Positions 25,174 to 38,706 of a stretch of DNA of 64,000 bases are shown in pieces. The stretch's first letter is position 1; every line of letters begins with the position of its first letter. The position numbers were made by a program, and so were the translations under genes. The stretch is from Membranipora membranacea (Eukaryota > Bryozoa > Gymnolaemata > Cheilostomatida > Membraniporidae): positions 12,772,001-12,836,000 of the forward strand of contig OU612073.1 of NCBI GenBank assembly GCA_914767715.1, given 5' to 3'. A model generated the notes under the pieces. It saw nothing but the letters and a program-made list of their open reading frames with translations, had not been told where the DNA came from and ran no database searches.

Positions 25174-28100
25174 TTATTGAGGCGATACTTCCTCACTGAA
25201 CTGAGTTTTGAAGTTCTCTGCCATTCTCCATTCCAACTCAAGATTCTCATCTAAAATATAAAAAAAATGGAGATATAGACAATGCGCTGTTGAATAGAGC
25301 ATAGTCATGATTGTTAAGATTAATCTCTAAGTACTTGAGGTTACACTCAAGACATTATACATGATCTGCATCTAGTTTGTTGGATTTGACACAATCTGTT
25401 CATCATCCATCACCATGTTTTGCAACTGTCTCTAATCTCTCAGTTACCTCATATATCATCATACAAAAAGTAGTTATATTTGATCCCAACCTAAGAAATC
25501 AGAGGTATGATGAAACTCGAGTAAGCTAAACAACTATGGGTGTAAATATGATACGCTGTAGGCATAGACATTGATAGATAGATAGTTTAGCAGTTGAGGT
25601 TTCTTTGCCTCGATATATGTGCATGTAGATGTCTGTTGGTATCACATACCTGTCTCATAATCCATAGGCCCATCATACCCATTACTGACGACTGGTTTCC
25701 CAGTAGGGTTGTGGTTGAGTCCTCTACCCAACGTGGAGCAGCTTGTATTTCTGCCCATTGTCATTGTGGAGAACTGATCATACATGATCTGACCTGAACT
25801 CTCCAACGCTGTTTTGTCCAAGGTCATGAACTCGTTTGGTTTTACACCTGTATATTCGCCTATGGCTCCGCCAGCTTTGGAACAGAAAATAATTCGTTCA
25901 GAGAGTTCTTCCATCAAACGCGATGGCAATATGTCGCAATAGCTAAGTGATTCATTTTCGGAGCCTCAGGAGTCAAGTGCCATTTGTGGAACATTTCTTG
26001 ATAAATTGCCCTTAACCAAGCACCCTTTCAAGTGTAACTGTTATTAGTATGAGATGTACAAATATTATCGTCTTAGAACGATTATCCAATCAAAATGCTC
26101 TAATCAATGATAACCAGCACTGATGTAATGTGGCCAGGTTCTAATCAAGGAGTTAGAGTCTCTAACTCCTTGGTCTAATGATGAATCAGTTTGCTGCCTG
26201 TTAACTGAGGATAATACTCACAAGCATCCGCCTCATCTTTCCATGCCTCGGTTGTTGCGTAGTCTGCCAGATCATCAAACCCATCATCCTGCGCTTGAGG
26301 AGCGCCTAACATCGCCAGCAGCTTAGAGAACTTCTTGTGGTGTCTGTACCTCTCACAACAGTATAGAATGACGAGTACCACTATAAGGATAGCTACTGCT
26401 AGGCCAATAGCGACGCCCAAAATAACTTCTAAAAATATGAATCAAGTTCATTATTTATAGGCCGTGATGGTCCACCTTGCGCTGTAATTCTGTGGCTTAA
26501 ATTGAATTAGGTCAAACCATGGTGCCAAACTTAGTCAAACTAGAGAAGATCTACAATAACAGTCTAATAGCCTCTCCTCTTCAAAGAAAAATCTGACCAA
26601 TTTCTCCCCAGGCAGGCACACTATAAATGTCTACACAAAACCCTATTATCATCACTGGAGGGAACATACTTTCTCTATCTTCCAGTACTGGTTGGTAGAT
26701 AAATAGCACTACAGGGAAGGGCTGGGTCGTTGTGGGAGTAGTCGGTCGAGTCTTTGGCGTGGTTGCTGGCTGAGTGGTTGATATGATTGGGATATCTTCT
26801 CCAGCTGTAATGAGAGATCAATGAAGATGTATTATGCCGCGTAATCCATCACTTCGTTAATCCGCAATATGTGTTGCGGTCATCTTTGTGATAAGGTGTC
26901 AAGCTAGAATGAGTTAAGAAGCTTCACATCAAAGTGATCAGGAATGTTTGTCGTGTACACGGTTCTCAAAGAGACCAATTCCTCAGGGAGTCTCACTGTG
27001 GAAATATGGCACAGAAGGTTTGTGATAGTGAAAAAAAGTCATGACACAATTTTGTTTCGTCCAGGGGCTATTAGGTGGGAAGTTCTGATCTGAAACTACA
27101 TGCACAACCTTTCACTCTTCTGGACAATGTGTCAACACATATAACATGTTGCGACTTACCTTTGCAATTTACATCTAGAAACACCCCTGTAACATACTGA
27201 GCTCCCTCTTTGTTACATCCTGTGTTATGTTCATCGACTAGTCTCCACCATTCAGGGACTATGCTGTCATTCTTACACGCCGGCAGTCCTTGGCATCGCT
27301 CATAGATCCAGTTGACGAGATAGCGATAATCGGGATTAAGTGCTGAGTCTTTCGCAGCTAGATAAAATAGAAGTTGTTCAGTTTAGGAAAAGAAAAGGTC
27401 AACAGCTCAATAGTCATTTCATATGCTCTTTTGGCGCCCCCATTGAATCTGAAACATCCCTGCAGACCCAGAAGTTATTTGACATCACATTCCAACAAAT
27501 ATGTGGAAGTGAAATTAAGAGTCGGCTTGTGAAATATAAGGCAAGCCTGGTGATTTACAGTTGTCTTTTTATAGACTATTTAATACGGTATATAGAGACA
27601 TACTGAAAGGAGTTTCTACTTGTTTCCCTAGGTGTATTTGATGTTGTAGTCCAATGAATTCCTGATCTGTTGAACGAGGGCAAACATTATAGGGAAAGCG
27701 GTGTCATTAAAACTTAAGAGTAGGGTTTGTGCCATGGATCCTTCGAAATATTACACACAAAACAGCTCAAAACCCTCAGCACTTCTGACAAAGCAAACAG
27801 AAAATAAAAAATGATCTGATAAATGTAGAAAAACAGCGCACAAGACTTTAATCCTCCAAGAACCTTGTCTTGTCTTATGTGGGGGGAGGGTAGTGGTATG
27901 AGACTGTTTTCTCCAGAGCTGATGACACCCTATGTTCTCAAAGACCCCTGGACAATTTTGATTATTACTACTAGAGCACATCCTTGATGTTATAAGGATG
28001 AGTAGTTCCATCAGTTGGTTTTGTGATTACGAGAGTTGCCTTAGTTTGAGATGTGGATAAATTGTGAGACTTATTGGCAGAAGTTGATTTCAGTTTTGTG

Positions 28101-29599
28101 GGTTGGGAGAAGCCAGGGTAAATCCCTGGAGACAAAAGCAGGAATTGAACCTGAGCCCTCTTGCTGATAGCAAAGGATGTGATCAATTGCACTATCAAAG
28201 CTCCTTCAGAACTTACTATGTATTTTTCGGTTGCACTCAGCCACTCCTGTAATGCATGTAGTGGTAGCATTCTGGATTGTTGTAGGGTCACCAGATGTGT
28301 AGATAATAATTGCAGATAAATCGTAAACTGCATCTCGCCCACACCGAGTTACAGGAAGAGGTTTCCCTTGACATCCATATAAGGGAATGGTCTCTGTTGT
28401 GTCTGAAACAAAAAAAAAGAATAAAGTGAAGAAAGGTAGAGTCACAAAAGCACTCATTAACTTAGGAAAAAAAATACCGCAACAAAGGGTGCTGCATCAT
28501 TATGGTAGGAATTGCGAGTTAACTGTGCGTGAAGCGAGGCTTTTACCTTATCATCGTTGTTACTTTTTTCATATTTCAAACTCTCTCAAATAATTTGGTC
28601 TTTCGGAAATTGGCTGCTGTATTCTGAATTCAGGTCAGGAATTCTATATCAGTATCAGCAGCCAATGGTAGGTAATGTAGCGTTTAATTGATTACTATAT
28701 CTATCTCATAAAAGAGAAAGATATGTATGAATATTCACGAATGGAGCAAATGCAAATTTAAATAGCATCAATAGCTAGTGATAGGTGTTGGCACACTTAT
28801 TGACTGGAAGTTGCTGGCACACAGAAAAAACACAGGTTGAAAACAAAGAGACAAGTTCTGGTGGCATGTAGCTGGGGCCAGTTGCCACTGTGTCAAGGTG
28901 GTTACCCAGAATGGGCATGGTGTAGGGACAGGGTTGTGTTATGTGATCGGCTGGAGTAAATCATCATTGTTATTATATGTCTCCCGAGAAAATTTATGTT
29001 GAATACCTCGGGAAATCATATAAATTCTTGTCTTGCAGAGTGGGGGTAGAGGAGAGATAGAAGCTGAGCCAATGTCAATAAATTCAATCAAACACTAAAT
29101 CTGATCATTATGTAAAATTAAGCCCAGTTTGATTTACGCAATACTTGTGACATTGCCAATTTGCAGGGCAGAGTTATGCGCTAATGAGAGTTGCACTATT
29201 TTTGGTTGAGAGGACATGGCTCAAACTGAAACTGTAGGGAACTGCTGTCTTTAGCACGAGCCTTGAAACAAAACTGGTTTATAGCATTTTATTACCCTGA
29301 AATACTTCAAAGCCCTTCAAATGATTCACTCTTTCCATTGGCTAACTTTATCAGAGAAAAATAATTATGTCTATGATGTCAAAAGGATGATGGGTTTGCA
29401 ATGACTCGACTATGAACCAATATCCTTGTGATATCAATAGAATGATAGGTCATTAAACTTGATAGAAATATATATGGCGTATAAATGTCTGTTGCTCGAT
29501 ATAAGCTGACAACTTACATGCTTGTGTGGTGGTTACAAAACACAGAAAACCCCATGCCATCAGAACCTTCACATGTCTTCTCAAACTAGTAATATCCAT
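25174..29599 (-). CDS. G6: type I membrane SUEL-like lectin receptor
   Basis: Exons 5' to 3': 29599-29518, 28402-28217, 27357-27160, 26804-26670, 26428-26222, 25874-25650, 25250-25174; all phase 1; 369 residues. Signal: basic start then MAWGFLCFVTTTQA. Ectodomain: GCQGKPLP, RC, TTC, AEC, then RCQGLPAC, PEWW, GC, QYVTGVFLDVNC. Stalk ends YQPVLEDRE. Membrane exon ILGVAIGLAVAILIVVLVIL, YCCERYRHHKKF, LGAPQAQDD. Tail: IGEYTGVKPNEF, SSGQIMYD, NTSCSTL, YDGPMDYET. Last exon: DENLELEWRMAENF, ending in a Gln- and Glu-containing stretch. It is the clearest full set of the family's tail motifs and a good reference member. Confidence 0.85.
26140..26179. mobile_element. Tiny palindromic insertion with TCTAAT duplication
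   Basis: TCTAAT, then a 28-base near-palindrome (CAAGGAGTTAGA / TCTAACTCCTTGG), then TCTAAT again, in the G6 intron between membrane and tail exons. Same core as the insertion at 14191. Confidence 0.65.
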
Positions 29600-30852
29600 A
29601 GTAAAGTGAAGATAGCTGCTTGATTATCAGGCAATGACAGCAAAGAATGCTGCCTAATATTCTAATGCCTAGACGGCAGTAATTCAATCAATACTAGAGC
29701 TGGCTTCAGTCAGCTTGACAAGTAGTTCCCCAGTTATGTGCCGACTATGAGTGTACTAGTTGCCTGCACTGGTTGAAGTGTGCCTCTGTATATTTTAATC
29801 AAAGTCAACAATCTATGATATTTTGTAGAATTAACATTTCAGGGTTGAAATATCCCAGTTAGGTGGGCCCATTATTACAAGTTACCATGGTTATTGATAT
29901 GCTAATCCCACCCATCAAATCCCAGTTGATTTATTACCTAATTTAACCTGTTTGGTTCCCTGTCCTGGCTTGTCAGTCACCTCCCTAATGTATTTTAAAG
30001 CCACATCTGCAACAGTAGTGTATATACTCTACTGGCAATCAACATTGTCCTCAACCCACATTTGATCATCAAGATACATCGCTACAGTTCATCATAGGAA
30101 AATGAATGACATCAAAAGATCTCATTCTTCCATTAATGTGAGCATCATGTAATTAAAGTGTTTTGGCCGACAAAGTCATCTCCGCCATGTTTCTTTTCAT
30201 GAACCGTTTTCGTGGTAATAGTCAAAACGGATTTATGTTGTATTGGTAGAAATAGGTTATATTATAACGAAAGCTGTAAAATAGCAGAAATATGTTGTTT
30301 AACACGCAAAAAAACTAATAACATTAAAATCGACACATACTCAGCATGCACACACTCTGATATCATAGCACTTGGGGATAGTGCTAAATGTCAGATCCGC
30401 TAATCAAATTCTCTCTTGCACAACATAATACACCAACATTGGTCCAAAACCTCATCTATCTTGCTCCCCAGTCCCACAAACCATGAGCATAAAGTGTGTC
30501 AAAGTAATAAATGAGCATTGTGGTCTAGGCAAAAGTACAAATGCAGCATGGAAGTGTCTATTCCTTTGTGTCTTTATTGTAGCTCCAGACTGCAGTTATT
30601 ATTAGCTTGTTGCATCATGGGTAAATTTGGACCCAGAGTTTGATAAAATTTCTTACAATTGGGCATATGTTTAGTATTTTCTAACTTGGTTGAATCTGAT
30701 CAATGGACTCAGCAGCTTTACCGTCTGCTGGCTCACCAAGATGCCACCACTAACGTCATCTCTGATTGACCGACATCACATGATCCAAGATATACTTTAT
30801 CTTCATAAAATGTAGCACCATCTGTCTTGAGTTCTCCAACTATTTAGATATT
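29600..30852. other. G6-G7 intergenic spacer
   Basis: G6 promoter side and G7 3' flank; an AATAAA on the minus strand lies near 30573, about 280 bases after the G7 stop. The only open frames are short and unconvincing. Confidence 0.4.
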
Positions 30853-33800
30853 TTATATACCGCTTGGCTGTTTGCTTGAGTCAGCATTAAAGACTTCAAG
30901 ACTTGCAGTGCTGGCTGAATCTGAATCTTGATTACCACTCTCATTACCCTCATCCTTACTCTCACTGAATGACCCAAGAACTGCTTTCATAATACTGTCC
31001 GAATCATCCTCCTCTTTGCTCACAATGGAGTCAAACTTTAGATCATCTTCCTCTTCTTCGTCTATCGTGTATACCTGTGACTTGTTCTCTTCGTCATCTG
31101 AGATAGCTGGGGAATATTCTTGCTCGGTTCTGATGGTATTTGGTGATTTTGGTCCCCCTGATGAGGAGGATTGGTCGTCGTCACTTGGTTGGTGGACATG
31201 AACATCTGAGCCAGCTGAATCTAGAACAGCTGCCATTCTTCTTTCAAGATCAAGATTTTCATCTGTACAAGAAGAAATATGCAAAAATAAATGGTGGTAG
31301 ATGAAGCGTGATTTATAGGCTGGTACAACGCTGTGTGGTACTGGCAGTATCGATTGGTTGCATGGCTCGACATTTTCAATCTACCAAGATAACCATCTGC
31401 AGTCTGTACTTTGTTTGGGCATGAGTCATCCTAGCTTCGCAGATACACAATAATTGTACTTGACATTTCTGCGTCTTTGGTTAGTTCGGTGGTTTTTTAG
31501 GAATTTTAAGCTTTGACTATCTGGTCAGACTATTCAAAGCGATAATAATGGCTGATTTATTATTAGGGAAGTCTTGGAGAAAGAAAACAGAACAGATTCC
31601 TCTTTTCCTAGATCCTCACCGGAGGAACCGACTCATAATGGCACAGATCAATAGGCTCTATATACATTTTAATGAAATGACTTGACCTGCTTTGCTGAGA
31701 ACTGTACAGGTAGAGCTAGTGCTTCAACATTATGCAATGAAGGAAACGATCTGGTTAATCACTATTATTCATATGTCACATCAGTAATGTCGTACTCACC
31801 AGTGTTATAATCCATTTCACCATTGTATGCTCCATTAGTCACACCACTAGGGTATCTTTGTACACCACTGAGTCTGCTGTTCAGAGTTGAACAGCTGTTA
31901 CGTCGGCCGTTGGTAGTCATAGTGTTATACATTGAATCTGGCATTATCTGTCCTGTGTTCATCAGATTCTGATGTGTCATAGAGAGGAACTCATCTGGTT
32001 TCACGCCTGTATACTCTCCTATGGCATCCATGTCTGTAACAAATATATAAGTGGTCAGTGATTGAGGTTGTATAATTGCAGTCAGCCAGAGGATTCATAT
32101 GTGGCTCATTTAGCTTTTATCTACCACTCCCAAAAATAAACTGCTCATCACCAGAACCCCAAAGTACCATGTTGATGAGTGGTTGTAAGTTATGTCACCC
32201 GGATATTAGTCAGGGACTATGAGAACATGGGGGAGGTTAAATTGGGACTCACATCCAGATAAACTTTATGAGATTATGCCAGGATGGCTATTTTTCTCGT
32301 TTAGCTATAGCAACAAATTGATGACTGCATACTTTGGTTCACATCAGTCATCATGATATTCAATGTACTCAGATACTACTTGACAAAAATCATATAGGTT
32401 TAAACAACGAACTCGAAGAGGGAGTTCATTGGTTTAAACCAGGGAGTGTTTAAACACCCTCCCTGGTTTAAATCATTGAATACTTTGGTTGTCTTCCCTC
32501 TGACTGAGTAGGTCAAAAGGAGGACAACTTCAAACAGTTTTTTAGAATGCAGATATCAAAGTGAAATCAAAGCAGAGTAATCACTCACTTATATCTCCAT
32601 CAGCCCAAGCCTCAGCTTTAGTATAGTCCTCAAAATCGTCATAATCATCTTGTGCTTTTGGAGCTCCCAGCATTCTCAGTAACCTCTTGAACTTCCTGTT
32701 CTTCTGGTATCTCTCACAGCAGTACAGAATTATTAGCAGCACAATAAGAATGGCTATAGCCAAGCCAATCACTACACCGAGGATTATCTCTGTGAATTAT
32801 AAAACACAGCATAGATTTGTATCAGGAGCTGTGATGAACAGGAGATTCTGCTAATTTATCTAAGACACAAGAAATACCGTATTTTTAGAATGTTTTTAAT
32901 TGTTGTCCTTTATGTTTCTCAGTGACGCTTTATTCTGAATTTCTCTTTTTCATTCAATTCATGTGTCATATGGGTCTGATTTCTTTTCGGTTTTAGTGAA
33001 AACCAGTTAAGCTTGTTTGTCTTACTTTCAATGGGCTGCATGACAGGCAGGTAAATAGGGACGAATACAGGAAACATGGTCGTTGTCGCCGGAGTTGTCG
33101 GCCTTGTTGCTGGAGTTGTCTCTGGTGGTGGTGCAACTGTTAATACAGTCTCTCCAACTATAAGAACATTAATATCCTGTCAACTCAAAAGTTCTGTACC
33201 TTCTCTAAGCAAGAGCTGTGTGTGGTCGATAATGGAATACCAATTCCAGCAACCCAGACAACATTTGAGTATTTGAACTACAGGTCAAACTGTCCTTTGG
33301 AATCTAAGTGATCAACTCACAGGGATTCCGATCTTGACATTATTTATAGATGATGGATATGGTACAGGATGACTCTGTGAGTGAAAGGCTTCAAGATAAA
33401 TCGGAATTAGATTAGCAACCTTACAGAGTCAAAATCGTGCAATTCCCGTCTGTACCAATTGTTTGAAAATATTTAACGTTGAACAAAGTTTAAAACAGAA
33501 TCCAACGAAAATTTTCTTTGATGCCTGAACACAACATAGTACAATACTTACTGAGACAGTCAAAGTGAATAAAAACTCCAGTGAAGTATTTAGTGCCCTC
33601 TACTGGACACGACTTAGTAGATGAGGCATCGTCTCTTATCTCCCCTGTCAGGGCCCACCAGGGCGGCAGTGTACCTCCCTCACACTGCTGCTTTCCCTCA
33701 CATAGATTCTGGAACCAGCTGTACAAGTGTGAGTAAGTCTGGGCCAATCCTGAATCTTCTGAGTCTGTGAACAAAGATAATTTTACTAGAGCTGATATTT

Positions 33801-36800
33801 CAGGGACCCAACTCTAACAACGGTGCAGTGGAAGGTAGGGATAGGAAAAGTATGAGGGGGGAGGTATGTTTGGAACAGCAATATGTTCTGTGAAAAACTG
33901 AGGCAATATGAGGAAATGGGAAATATGATATTGAAAGTCACCTACCATAAAATATTTTATATTTTTAAATAACACATATTTGTGAATGAATTAAATTGAT
34001 AGGCTATTGGTGATAATTCATTTTATACCAATATTTTGATCATGGAAAATGCGGCAGCTTGGAATCCTTCAGCATAAACCAACGTCATTAGAGTCTAAAA
34101 ATGGCTTATAAAACCAGTAATTAATGATTGGAGAAACCTACACAGAACTATAATCAAAATAATGTCGCATGTGATACCTGATACCTGGATCAGTGCAAGA
34201 AGGATCGGCATCTCAACGACTTGTTGATTGTTAGACAGGTGATTAGTCTATCCACACAAGTGAATGACTTATATGTCACCCAAACCTAACTTAAGCTGGC
34301 ACTATCACTGATCTAACCACCTTCAATAGATTATAGGATATGAGATAAGGGTATCTCATTGAGCAGTGAATTTCATAATCATCGCAAATCTTATCAACCA
34401 TAGCAATATCAGCGACCATCTCTGATATATTTTTGCTGCAACTATGTTCCAGCTGCCGGATGAGGGGATGGTAGACGATGGTAGATTTATTCACCACACA
34501 AAGCTTTACAATGTTAAATCATGCCTAAATTTTCGTGATGATCACTAGTTGGTCCAACCGACATTGTTTTATAACCAATACCCAGTTTTTTAGGGAAAGA
34601 GCCTGATATATGATACTTACTGTGAATAATTCTCTTGCATTGCGATACATTGATACAATTTGCCAGACTATCGCCTGCGCTGCCAATCGACTCTGTATCA
34701 GTACTGGCATACAGCGTCAGCGACCTCATCTTCATGACAGCCGAGGACGGACATTCTGCAAGGGCTGCATTAAACTCCCTCCCGGCACAGGCTGTTAGGT
34801 ACGTGCTCCCAATCTCAACTGAGCAGAAAAAAAAGAAACATAATTAGAAGTGTTGCAAGAAAAATGATTATAATAAAAACCCAACAAAGACAAAAGTTAT
34901 ACAATATGAAAATTTAAACGAAGTGAACAGGGTACAAAGAGATTTCCAATTCCGCAATTGGTACCATTTCGGTTTGAATTGGTCATTTGTGGTAACTTCA
35001 TATTTTAGAGTGTCAGAATGGTGAGCAGTCCATCATTTAGGTGTCACTAAGTCGGTCCTTACTTTGACTCATATGTGGGTTTGAAGTTTTTAGTGGTTTT
35101 CATTGCTCAGGGTGATTTTTTTTATATTTAGTGCCAAATTTTTCTCTCATCACTCAACATGACAGGTACTTTCCTGTATAGGCTTGGTCTGCCGCTTTAT
35201 CTATCCGCTTTATGCTGTCACATTTCACGGTTCGGAAATTTGGATGACAGTGATCAGTTGGTGACATGCCAAAGAATTGGTTTTGCTATGCCTCATACTA
35301 CAGAATTGAGAGTTTTGCCAAGCCAATTTATGCATACCTAAAAGTTTGGGATCCAGTCTCTAGCAATTTTCACAATGGGACTTTTGTCCTTAGTAATGGT
35401 TCATTTACATGCATATAGCATGCCTCCTTTACTACCATGGTACAAAGTTGAAGTGATTCATTTTGTTTTTGGATTTGAGATATTCCAATTTGAATAATTG
35501 AGTCACGTTTCATGAACTTGTTGTCCAGTAAATCAATTTAGTAGATGCTGTCAACCATGTGGTTGAATGGCCCCAACACATCCTCTTAAATCTGGTGACA
35601 CTAACAAAGAGATCTTATTGCTCAAACTACACTGATCTACAGGTATTTTAATTATTATTTTGGTCATTTCAAAGAGAGAGAAGTCTTAGAGTGAAATTAA
35701 TATGGATCAGTTGATCTGTTATAGCTATTGCGAAATACCAAGATCCAAAATAGAAATTAAGTAGATTATTCATAATAAAGATTATCTCCAAAATTATAAA
35801 AAATTAGCCATAGCCAAGTTATTAATAAACATAGTGCATGACTGAGGATTGTATCGGTAGCGTTTCACCTGTACAGTCTTCCATTGCTCAACTGCACCTG
35901 AACTTCTAGTAATTTCACTCTGAGGTTTATGAAAAAAAACGACAATGTTGGACTCTTTTTATAAAACATCCCCTAATTCTACTCCCATCGCTACTGACAC
36001 CATGGTTGGAAGTGGGGGTGCCTAAATTTTCAGTTTCTTGTAGCATTATTAGGCTATCAACTTTCCCTCATTGTGTTTAGCGTTATTGTGTTTACACACA
36101 TTATTCCATTCCTTCATACAATACTTTGACTGAAATGGCTTTGGAGGAAAATTTAAAACGCATTTGAAGAGGAAATGTGACAAGGAAAATCGATGATGAA
36201 AAAGGCATTGAGGATAGGGAAAGAGGAAATCTGAAGAGACAATCGTATATTCAAATAATATGCAAGTATTGCCAAACATTTAAATGAGGCCTCCAAATGA
36301 ATGTGACATAGTATGGAAAGGCAGGTAGTAAACTTTGGATATTCTGTGATCACATTCCCTCCTAACTTACTGTTATACTAAGAAGCTACTTTTAACAGCC
36401 AAAACTGATTGCAGTGTATTACTGCCGGTTCAAATCTCTTCCTCTGCTGTCAATAATTATATATCTCTATGAACTGATAATATCAGTAGTATCCAGATTA
36501 ACTAGTTAGCTATAAAAACACAGAGAAAAGATATATTTAATTTCTTTTCTCTGTGATATAATTGATATTTGATATTCAGATAGCATCTACAAATGTTGCT
36601 ATCTTCTGATTGATATAAGTGCCACAGCAGTTTTATCACATACACACAGCTGCAATAGTGCATTGTTAATAATTAATTAGAAAAATTAACCTGATCCGAG
36701 CTGATTTAATCTTGAATTTTCGAAAGTTTGCCTTGTCACTTCGCCACTGTTTTTCTGGCCTGTGACAATGCACATTATGTCGATAATAAATCTGCAAACA

Positions 36801-36890
36801 GATATAGAGTACATAATATTACTTACCACAATTTGTAGTATAGTATGCTAATCCAGTCAACACTAGCGATAATATCCACATAATATTCAT
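30853..36890 (-). CDS. G7: type I membrane SUEL-like receptor with long acidic tail
   Basis: Exons 5' to 3': 36890-36827, 34818-34621, 33764-33552, 33157-33026, 32789-32589, 32033-31800, 31262-30853; all phase 1; 483 residues. Signal MNIMWILSLVLTGLAYY. Ectodomain: ACAGREF, EC, NC, QC, then LCEGKQQC, PPWW, SC, KYFTGVFIHFDC. Membrane exon ILGVVIGLAIAILIVLLIIL, YCCERYQKNRKF, LGAPKAQDDYDDF. Tail: IGEYTGVKPDEF, NTGQIMPD, NGRRNSCSTL, YNGEMDYNT. The last exon starts with the conserved DENLDLERRMAAV but is 135 codons long rather than 18-30, very rich in Asp, Glu and Ser, with several S-D/E-E sites of casein-kinase-2 type. The first intron (about 2 kb) is the longest in this gene. Confidence 0.83.
32401..32480. 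repeat. Palindrome in a G7 intron
   Basis: GGTTTAAACCAGGGAGTG, TTTAAA, CACCCTCCCTGGTTTAAA: a near-perfect hairpin whose GGTTTAAA ends could also be a direct repeat. Its CAGGGAG core resembles the small insertions elsewhere. Confidence 0.55.
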
Positions 36891-38706
36891 CCTCTTCTTA
36901 TACTTGGTATATGATCCTCACTGATCCAGCTTTGTCAAAATGTTCTCTGATATAAAAGAGGTTATGATAAACACAAGATCACTGAGTACAGGACCTGATG
37001 AGATCAGAAAACTACACCCTCGCAGACAAGAGTTCAAACCCTAAATGTTTTGGAAACATTTTTTATCGTCAAATTTATTTTTAGCCTGACAATGCTTTGT
37101 TCAAGGTGGTAAACGTAGTAATTATCACCAGCCACTGAACCAGAACCAGGGTCCTGATAATCAGAACAGACAAAAACTTCAAATCTCAGATTACCATGGC
37201 GACAAAGACACAATCAATCTTGTCACCACACTTGTTGCGGTACATGGAAGCCAAATCCATCAATTTGTCGCTTTCTTTTGAGGGTATCGGGAATGTTGTG
37301 GCCGGTTGTTGTTGCAAATGACCTCATTGCTAATTATTGGCTTTAATTCGATTACAAAATAGGATTTAAGGTTATCCAGTGATTGGAACCTGTTGGACTC
37401 CCTAAAATTCTCACTTTTCTCTCCCTATGCCTGGGTTAACCAGACTGCTATTGAATAATACCGGTGCTCTTTGCCGGGCCTTCCTCTTTTCCCTAATAGA
37501 TTGCCGATGAAATGATTGACATCAGAAATGTACCGACAATCCAGGCTACAACCTGAGGCAGGACTTGGTGGCCCAATAACAGCGTGAGAATAAGTAAAGG
37601 AAATCTCCTAAAATTTAGCTGACCTTGATTTACAGTAATTGTGCCACTCATTGCGAGTCCGAAAGGCATATCTGTCTACTCCTGCATACTCAAGTGTGCC
37701 CAAATAGCCACTTTGGTATGAATATCATGTTATCAACATGATCTGGTGACAATGATTGGATTGTTAGGGTGCTTCAACCATATACAGGGCACTACAAAGC
37801 TAAAAGTTGACTCTATTGGTCAGTGCGGTCTCTTGACGAGAAAGTAGATTCACATTTTGACAGATTTTTTATTGACATCTACTATTGGTGCAGCCACTAT
37901 ACAAAGTTGGCAGACATGGGGAGAATATTAAAAATTGAAAAACAGAAAAGTTGCTAACATATAGTAAAAAAAATACAGGAAAAAGAACATTGACAACAAT
38001 GATTGGAGTAAGGAATACCAGAAGATCATGGACGAAGATTCACCATTACAACAAAATTAATACGTAGCCATGAAAATATTTCTCTACCGTTTTCGACTAC
38101 AATTTTGAGCATTACCTCAGGATTGCATTTATGTCCGGAATAAACTATAAATAGCGACAGTATACAGAGGCCACAAACAAAATCGCACGTCACATTGGAA
38201 AGTGTCGCCGTCCTGAAATAATCATATATATACAACTAAATAACTGGAAAACATATAAGTTAAAGAGGCAATCTTTTTTATTGAATCACAGTAACTAAGA
38301 TGAGAACCTAGAGTTCCTATTTATTGGCAGTGATAGCCATTTGAAAACTTGATTGATGACCAGAAACCTGATATGTGGATGTGAAAATCCGGAGCTCTTT
38401 CAATCAAGCTACCCACACTGGTTGACAATTGACACGCTATACGCAGGCCGTGAACCCTACTGTCACTTCTAACTGATTGTGCAGCCATCGTCTCCTAGTA
38501 TTTGGCACCTGTCAACAGGTGCCCCTTAGCTAGCGTGTTCAAAACATAGTTGGCACTTTCACTTCATTCTTTGTGGCACATTCTTGGGCGCATCAGGAGT
38601 CTCTCGTGTTCTAACCCTACTATATATTATAGTTGACATGCAGAACATGAAAGTTATATACGCTGTATGCATAAACATGATTGTGGTGTGATGGTCTCCG
38701 GTGTTT
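36891..38706. other. G7-G8 intergenic spacer
   Basis: About 1.8 kb. G7 promoter side and G8 3' flank. A short minus-strand frame (38026-38235) has splice-like ends but no recognisable content. Nothing else supported. Confidence 0.4.

Noticed and set aside
38026-38235. Minus-strand frame with acceptor- and donor-like ends and four cysteines
   Set aside because: Phase does not fit the array exons, no resemblance to either ectodomain half; chance is the simpler reading.
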